Below the pieces are notes generated by a model. It was given only the letters and a program-made list of their open reading frames with translations, ran no database searches and was not told the DNA's origin. Positions 60,001 to 64,000 of a stretch of DNA of 64,000 nt are shown in pieces; the first letter of the stretch is position 1, and each line of letters starts with the position of its first letter. The DNA comes from Microbacterium sp. 3J1. GTDB taxonomy: Bacteria > Actinomycetota > Actinomycetes > Actinomycetales > Microbacteriaceae. Location: NCBI RefSeq assembly GCF_001049495.1, contig NZ_CDWI01000010.1, forward strand, positions 186,001 to 250,000, in the 5' to 3' direction. The position numbers and the translations under genes are program-made.

Positions 60001-60990
60001 GAGCCCGATGCGCACAGGGCCGGTGCCGTCCATGAGCGCCGCGCAGGCGACGACGGTCGCCTCGGTGGGGCCGTAGGTGTTCCAGACCTCCCGGCCGTCG
60101 GATGCGAGGCGGGCGACGAGCTCGGGAGGGCACGCCTCACCGCCGAAGATCAGGAGCCGCACGTTCTCGATCGCGTCCTGCGGCCACAGCGCGGCGAGGG
60201 TGGGGACCGTCGAGACGACCGTGATCCCGTGGCCGAGCAGCCAGGGGCCGAGGTCCTCGCCCGAGCGCACGAGCGCGCGGGGCGCGGGGACGAGACAGCC
60301 GCCGTGTGCCCATGCGAGCCACATCTCTTCGCACGAGGCGTCGAAGGCGACGGAGAGACCCGCGAGCACGCGGTCGCCGGGGCCGAGAGGAGCTCCCTGC
60401 AGGAAGAGCCGTGCCTCGGCGTCGACGAAGGCGGCGGCTGAGCGGTGCGAGACCGCGACGCCCTTCGGAACGCCGGTCGACCCCGACGTGAAGATGATCC
60501 AGGCGTCGTCGTCGACGCTCGGCGGCGTCACGACGGGCACCGAGGACGTGCTGGGGTGCAGGTCGGCGCTGCGGAAGAGGTCGGTCGGAGCCGACGCATC
60601 CGCGGGTGCGTACCCGGCGTCGGTGATGACGCCGGCGATGTGCGCCTCGCCGAACACGAGGTCGGCGCGCTCCTGGGGGTCGTCGGCGTCGACGGGGACG
60701 TACGCCGCGCCGGCGGCCATCGCCCCGAGGATCCCGATGTAGAGCTCGCGGCGGCCGGAGGTCATGCGGATGCCGACGCGATCTCCCGAGCGCACACCCG
60801 CGGCATGCAGGTCGGCGGCCGTCCGCCAGACCCGGGCGAGAAGCTCGGAGTAGCTCAGAGCGCCGTGCGCGTCTTCGATCGCCGAGGCGTCGGGATACCG
60901 CGCCGTGGTGTCGCGGAGGACGTCGATCAGCGTACGGGCGGGCGGCGCCTCGGCGGCGCGGTCCAACGCCTCCTGCACGTCAGCGCGCAA
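57064..60990 (-). CDS. Pls/PosA-family membrane NRPS, predicted lysine-activating
   Basis: Membrane-bound NRPS of 1308 aa. The adenylation domain (about 20-500) has FTSGSTGVPKGVAVSH, NTYGPTEATV, YRSGDLVRF, GRADDQVKIGGRRIELGEVEAAL and TSGKVDK. The carrier domain (about 515-580) has FFQLGGGSL with Ser546. Then about six transmembrane helices alternate with three hexapeptide-repeat-rich (acetyltransferase-like) domains, the layout of epsilon-poly-lysine synthetase Pls and PosA-type enzymes. Residues at the GrsA code positions read D217 A218 E221 S260 I281 G283 T305 V313 V314 K493, near known lysine codes. TTG at 60990 overlaps the preceding gene; GTG at 60978 is an alternative start. Confidence 0.85.
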   Translation of the reverse strand: MRADVQEALDRAAEAPPARTLIDVLRDTTARYPDASAIEDAHGALSYSELLARVWRTAADLHAAGVRSGDRVGIRMTSGRRELYIGILGAMAAGAAYVPVDADDPQERADLVFGEAHIAGVITDAGYAPADASAPTDLFRSADLHPSTSSVPVVTPPSVDDDAWIIFTSGSTGVPKGVAVSHRSAAAFVDAEARLFLQGAPLGPGDRVLAGLSVAFDASCEEMWLAWAHGGCLVPAPRALVRSGEDLGPWLLGHGITVVSTVPTLAALWPQDAIENVRLLIFGGEACPPELVARLASDGREVWNTYGPTEATVVACAALMDGTGPVRIGLPLDGWSLAVVDAAGERVADGEPGELIIGGVGLARYLDPAKDAEKYAPMPTLGWDRAYRSGDLVRFEPEGLVFQGRADDQVKIGGRRIELGEVEAALQALTSVSAATVVVQKTEAGMPLLVGYVVPDEGFDRQAARSELAETLPAPLIPLLATVDDLPVRTSGKVDKAALPWPLDSGDAGESSLSGTAAWLAEQWFAVLGLRPDDEDADFFQLGGGSLAAAQLVSRLRTRAPEFTMTDVYDLPRLRQMAEAVDEDADEEAADRVFSQPVPTPRRMQWVQTLAGLPLFVFTGIRWLLFLLTASWVLRLSPGFEFLPEVSGWTLLVGLVLFATPLGKMTIAAVAARLLLAGVRPGDHPRGGAVHLRLWLAEQIAQQVDPVGLAGAPWVIYYARALGARIHKDVDLHTVPPITGMLEIGAGASVEPEVDLTGYWIDGDTVRIGGIRIGADATIGARSTLAPGTRIGRRAEIAPGSAVFGRVRAGQRWAGSPAARVGGTSTPFAPGRPPSRTRWLWAYAASSSLLGALPIIALASGAWLLAAGMRGADSLLDAIPGMLALLVPAVLLSGFVFAILVLAAVRLLGIGLHEGVHPVRSRVAWQAWTTERLLDSARTFLFPLYSSVLTPLWLRALGAEVGRDVEASTVLLIPALTTIADGAFLADDTMVATYELQGGWMRLARARIGKRAFLGNSGMAAGGHNVPKDGLVAVLSVAPPKAKAGSSWLGSPASRLRRVVNDADLERTYRPRPGLRVARALWELCRIVPVIVSCAIGLAVMLALAAIVDTWGLGGAVVLSSVVMLAAGATAALITTAAKWLIVGPIRAGEHPLWSSFVWRTEVSDTFTEMVAAPWFANAASGTPALAIWLRSLGAKIGRGVWTDSYWLPEPDLVTLGDGATVNRGCVVQTHLFHDRVMSIDAVTLENGATLGPHSVILPAATIGADATVGPASLVMRGELVPVGSRWSGNPIGPWRAVKVRSYQASDV

Positions 60991-61603
60991 GGAGATCGAG
61001 CAGTGCGGCCTTGCTCAGTCGCGAGTACCCGGTACGTCCCTCTGCGCGAGCACGGGCCCGGAGCTCCACGAGCGTGAGGGTGCTCAGATCGACGTCGGCC
61101 GGAGTCGCGGCGGGCGCCGTCTCGATCGCCGCCGCGGGCGCCTCGGCCACCTCGAGGGGTGGGGTCGACGGGGACTCCCCGGTCGCGGACGCGTCGGTCT
61201 TCTCGGCGTCCGACCTCTGGGCGGTGGGCTTGTTCGCGGCGGCCTTCTTGACGTCGGCCTTCTTGACGTCGACCTTCTTGACGTCGGTCTTCTTGACGTC
61301 GACCTTCTTGACGTCGGCCTTCTTCGCCGTCTTCTCCGCCTTCTTCGGGGCCTGCAGGCGCGCCGTCGCCTCCTGCAGCCGCTCCGTGGCGGCCGTCGCC
61401 TTCTTCGCGACCTTCTTCGGCCGGTCCGCGACCTTCTTCTTCGACGCCTTGGACGCGTCCTCGGCGTCCTCGACGAGGGGCTTGAGCTTCTTGGCGCTCT
61501 TCTTCGGCAGGGACTTGATCAGCTTCTTCGCGTCCTTCGCCGCGTCCTTGGCGGCATCGAGGGCTGATTCGGCGTCTCGCTGCGCTGCGGTCTTCTTGGC
61601 CAT
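60980..61603 (-). CDS. lysine-rich histone-H1-like protein with Rho-N/SAP-like C-terminus
   Basis: A 207-aa protein, very rich in Lys and Ala. The N-terminal 120 residues resemble the C-terminal tails of histone H1, including five tandem xDVKK repeats (residues 96-120). An acidic/Pro-rich spacer (about 130-170) follows, then TLVELRARARAEGRTGYSRLSKAALLDLL (about 178-205), a Rho-N/SAP-type helix-turn-helix fold that binds nucleic acid. GAGGAGA precedes the ATG. Its stop overlaps the NRPS start by 11 nt, so they form one operon. It may be a nucleoid protein; the link to a lysine-type NRPS is unexplained. Confidence 0.82.
   Translation of the reverse strand: MAKKTAAQRDAESALDAAKDAAKDAKKLIKSLPKKSAKKLKPLVEDAEDASKASKKKVADRPKKVAKKATAATERLQEATARLQAPKKAEKTAKKADVKKVDVKKTDVKKVDVKKADVKKAAANKPTAQRSDAEKTDASATGESPSTPPLEVAEAPAAAIETAPAATPADVDLSTLTLVELRARARAEGRTGYSRLSKAALLDLLAR
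61244..61318 (-). repeat. five tandem 15-bp repeats
   Basis: Five 15-bp units of the type GACGTC(G/A)(A/G)CCTTCTT on the plus strand, with only 1-2 changes between copies, encoding the xDVKK repeats of the lysine-rich protein. Copy number may vary between strains. Confidence 0.85.
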
Positions 61604-61750
61604 GATCGGTTCTCCTCTGTGTCCGGAACGCATCCGCTCAGGCATTCGGCACAGAGGATACTCACGCAAGGTGAACAACAGGTGCCGCCGGCGTTCGACA
61701 GGAGGTCACATTGCGTCACACTTGCAACACAAATGTGATCCGGGGAACGA

Positions 61751-61773
61751 GGCCGACGGCAGGTCCGTCGGCC
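61751..61773. terminator. hairpin upstream of the amino acid importer
   Basis: Perfect 9 bp stem GGCCGACGG / CCGTCGGCC with loop CAGGT. It lies between the divergent lysine-rich protein gene and the importer; it could stop stray transcription on either strand. A TTTAGATGTT at about 61781 may contain the importer's -10. Confidence 0.4.
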
Positions 61774-61840
61774 CTCGCATGTTTAGATGTTCTCCTACCC
61801 GTCCGTGGGAAATCACACCCTCGTCCCCTCAGGAGCTGAC

Positions 61841-62656
61841 ATGCAGCGTCGCAACATCATCGCCGGGATCGCGCTCGCCGCGACCGCCACCCTCGCCCTC
61901 GCCGGTTGTGCGACAGGGGCGGGCGGCGACGGATCCGGTGAGCCGGCGGCGGGGGACGAATTCGACCTCATCGAAGCGGGCACGCTCACGGTCTGCTCGG
62001 ACATCCCCTACGCGCCGTTCGAGTTCGAGGGCGGCGACAACGGCACCGGGTACACCGGTTTCGACATCGACCTCCTCGATGCGATCGCGAAGGAACTCGA
62101 CCTCACGCTCGCGGTGCAGGACGTCGGATTCGACGCGCTGCAGTCCGGCACCACCCTCGCGGCCGGTCAGTGCGACGTCGGCGCCTCGGCGATGACCATC
62201 ACCGAGGAGCGCAAGGCGAACATCGACTTCTCCGAGCCCTACTACGACTCGCTGCAGTCGCTGCTCGTGCGCACGGATTCGGGTATCGAGTCGATCGACG
62301 ATCTCTCGGGCAAGAACGTCGGCGTGCAGCAGGGAACGACCGGCGAAGCGTACGCGACGGAGAACGCCGAAGGCGCCCAGCTCGTCCAGTACCCCTCCGA
62401 CGGTGAGCTGTGGCCCGCCATGCAGGCCGGCCAGATCGACGCGATCCTCCAGGACCAGCCGGTCAACCTCGAGCACGAGAAGGCCGACAGCGCCTACAAG
62501 ATCGTCGAGGAGTACGAGACGGGCGAGTCCTACGGCTTCGCGTACGCGAAGGGCGAGAAGGATGCACTGCGCGAGGCGATCGACGGCGCGCTGCAGGACC
62601 TCCGTGACAGCGGCGACTACCAGACGATCTACGACACCTACTTCACCGCGAAGTAA
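61841..62656 (+). CDS. polar amino acid ABC transporter substrate-binding lipoprotein
   Basis: Lipoprotein of 271 aa with lipobox LALAGC (about residues 17-22). SBP_bac_3 fold: TLTVCSDIPYAPFEFEGG, GFDIDLLDAIAKEL, DALQSGTTLAAGQCDVGASAMTITEERKANIDFSEPYYDS, GKNVGVQQGTTGEAYA. The binding pocket resembles glutamine/glutamate or basic amino acid binding proteins; the exact ligand cannot be read safely. AGGAG lies 8 nt before the ATG. First gene of a three-gene importer. It is adjacent to the lysine-type NRPS locus but separately transcribed. Confidence 0.92.
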   Translation: MQRRNIIAGIALAATATLALAGCATGAGGDGSGEPAAGDEFDLIEAGTLTVCSDIPYAPFEFEGGDNGTGYTGFDIDLLDAIAKELDLTLAVQDVGFDALQSGTTLAAGQCDVGASAMTITEERKANIDFSEPYYDSLQSLLVRTDSGIESIDDLSGKNVGVQQGTTGEAYATENAEGAQLVQYPSDGELWPAMQAGQIDAILQDQPVNLEHEKADSAYKIVEEYETGESYGFAYAKGEKDALREAIDGALQDLRDSGDYQTIYDTYFTAK

Positions 62657-62691
62657 CCGGCGAGCGGCGTAGAGCAGGGGAGACCTTGACA

Positions 62692-63489
62692 ATGGCGTTG
62701 AGGCGCACCACCAAGAGCAAGCTGTACCGGTACACCGTCTACGCGGTGTTGATCGCGATCGCCGTCTGGCTGATCGTGAGCACCGACTGGGCGAGGATCG
62801 CGCAGCTGTACTTCAACCCGGAGATCGCGGCGAAGATGCTCCCGGGCATCATCACGACGGCTCTCGTGAACACACTCTGGTTCACCGCCGTCGCGTTCGC
62901 CGGCGGACTGCTGCTCGGCATCGTGCTGGCGCTGCTGAAGCTGTCGAGCATCGGGCCGTTCCGCTGGATCGCGACGGCATGGATCGAGCTGTTCCGCGGG
63001 CTTCCCGCGATCCTCACGATCTTCGCGATCGCCTTCATCCTGCCGATCGGTCTGGGCGTGCCGGGAACGAAGCTCGGCGGTCCGGTGGTCCTCGGTCTGA
63101 TCGGTCTCATCCTGGTGGCGTCGGCCTACATGGCCGAGACCATCCGCGCGGGCATCCAGGCCGTGCCCAAGGGACAGACGGAGGCCGCGCGATCGCTCGG
63201 CATGTCCCCGATGAAGACGACGTTCTGGATCGTGGTTCCGCAGGGGTTCCGCATCATCATCCCGCCGCTGACCAACGAGTTCGTGCTGCTGCTGAAGGAC
63301 ACCTCCCTGCTCTTCGTGGCCGGCTCGTTCATCTGGTCGAAGGAGCTCACGAACTTCGCCCGCGACGCAAGCACCCAGAACGCGAACGGCACGCCGTTGA
63401 TCATGGCGGCTGTCCTGTACCTGATCGTGACGATCCCCCTCACGCGCTTCAGCGCGTATCTGGAACGAAGGATGTCGAGGCAGCGATGA
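62692..63489 (+). CDS. polar amino acid ABC transporter permease
   Basis: HisM/GlnP-type permease of 265 aa with five helices. Features: TTALVNTLWFTAVAFAGGLLLGIVLALLKLS, ATAWIELFRGLPAILTIF and the EAA loop RAGIQAVPKGQTEAARSLGMSPMKTTFWIVVPQGFRIIIPPLTNE. An in-frame TTG at 62686 and ATG at 62692 are possible; AGGGGAGA spacing favours the ATG. Its stop overlaps the ATPase start (ATGA). Confidence 0.92.
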   Translation: MALRRTTKSKLYRYTVYAVLIAIAVWLIVSTDWARIAQLYFNPEIAAKMLPGIITTALVNTLWFTAVAFAGGLLLGIVLALLKLSSIGPFRWIATAWIELFRGLPAILTIFAIAFILPIGLGVPGTKLGGPVVLGLIGLILVASAYMAETIRAGIQAVPKGQTEAARSLGMSPMKTTFWIVVPQGFRIIIPPLTNEFVLLLKDTSLLFVAGSFIWSKELTNFARDASTQNANGTPLIMAAVLYLIVTIPLTRFSAYLERRMSRQR

Positions 63490-64000
63490 GCACCGACCTG
63501 ATTGACGTCCACGCGCCGGCGATCGACCTGCAGGGGCTCGTGAAGAGCTTCGGCGACAACGAGGTGCTCAAGGGGATCGACCTCACGGTGACCGCCGGCG
63601 AGGTCGTCTGCATCATCGGCCCGTCGGGCTCAGGCAAATCGACCCTGCTGCGGTCGGTCAACCTGCTCGAAGAGCCCACCGGCGGCAAGGTGCTCATCGA
63701 GGGCATCGACATCACGGATCCCGACGTCGACATCGACCGGGTGCGCACGCGCATCGGCATGGTGTTCCAGAGCTTCAACCTGTTCCCGCATCTCGACGTG
63801 ATGGGCAACCTGATGATCGCGCAGCAGCGCGTGAAGAAGAGGTCCAAAGCCGAGGCGGAGAGGGTCGCGAAGGAGATGCTCGGTCGCGTCGGCCTCACCG
63901 AGAAGGCCGATGCGTTCCCCGGACACCTCTCCGGCGGGCAGCAGCAGCGCGTGGCGATCGCTCGCGCTCTGTGCATGAACCCCGACATGATGCTGTTCGA
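63486..64000 (+). CDS. polar amino acid ABC transporter ATP-binding protein, cut by the window end
   Basis: N-terminal 171 residues of a GlnQ/HisP-type ATPase: Walker A GPSGSGKST, Q-loop MVFQSFNLFPHLDVM, signature LSGGQQQRVAIARAL and the start of Walker B (PDMMLF) at the window edge. It is coupled to the permease by an ATGA overlap. The rest lies outside the window. Confidence 0.93.
   Translation, partial: MSTDLIDVHAPAIDLQGLVKSFGDNEVLKGIDLTVTAGEVVCIIGPSGSGKSTLLRSVNLLEEPTGGKVLIEGIDITDPDVDIDRVRTRIGMVFQSFNLFPHLDVMGNLMIAQQRVKKRSKAEAERVAKEMLGRVGLTEKADAFPGHLSGGQQQRVAIARALCMNPDMMLF

Noticed and set aside
61244..61318. 15-bp tandem units as a non-coding regulatory repeat
   Set aside because: They are in phase with, and fully inside, the lysine-rich protein gene and only change synonymous or first-residue positions.
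55119..61603. Complete classical NRPS gene cluster for a secreted antibiotic
   Set aside because: There is only one adenylation and one carrier domain, no classical condensation or thioesterase domain and no tailoring enzymes; the Pls/PosA architecture fits better.

Overview
The window is a high-GC, densely packed stretch of actinobacterial chromosome. Gene content points to Microbacteriaceae, most likely Microbacterium or a close relative. The indicators are a DUF7882-type small protein, a sortase-E (LAxTG) surface protein, DtxR-type iron boxes, a bS22 ribosomal protein gene, and many genes that look leaderless (a TAnnnT -10 hexamer ending 7-8 nt before the start codon, no Shine-Dalgarno). 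No rRNA, tRNA, CRISPR array, IS element or prophage was seen. The only gene-free stretch above 300 bp on a conventional annotation is 28158-28485, and it holds a promoter and a leader-peptide ORF.

Left part (1-7.5 kb): a divergent arsR/arsC pair, a DUF7882 protein, a cell-wall anchored surface protein, a small-multidrug-export-like membrane protein, a DesK/DesR-like two-component pair, and a CmtR-like Cd/Pb sensor coupled to a small CDF exporter. At 7.5-14.1 kb is a translationally coupled trehalose-from-glycogen operon (unknown small protein, glgX/treX, treY, treZ). Next come threonine synthase, several small housekeeping or hypothetical genes, an M20 peptidase and an MFS pump. At 21.5-26.2 kb is a siderophore-iron module: siderophore-interacting protein divergent from a four-gene ABC importer, with two DtxR-like boxes between them.

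Middle part (26-44 kb): an AlkA-type DNA glycosylase, a PhoB-type DNA-binding protein without receiver and with a leaderless Cys-rich leader peptide upstream, an MFS exporter with a switch-like 5' region, sbcD-sbcC, a nucleosidase, nadE, a three-module TM0106-type nuclease/helicase, a mesX-mesD pair (folate-independent methionine synthase) divergent from a LysR regulator, and upp.

Right part (44-64 kb): tadA, a CDF transporter, proC, a Trk potassium system, a DrrAB-like ABC exporter with divergent TetR and a clear operator, a cyclase-family protein, an excisionase-like HTH protein, bS22, and a coupled rhodanese-glutaredoxin-Dabb set. The most striking locus is 55.1-61.6 kb. There a lysine-rich histone-H1-like protein, a Pls/PosA-family membrane NRPS (adenylation, carrier and membrane/hexapeptide-repeat modules) and an M1 metallopeptidase overlap end to end in one apparent operon, and an Sfp-type phosphopantetheinyl transferase faces them. 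The NRPS specificity residues read by eye as DAESIGTVVK, close to known lysine codes, so the locus may make a lysine-containing (possibly poly-lysine-like) product. The window ends inside a polar amino acid ABC importer.
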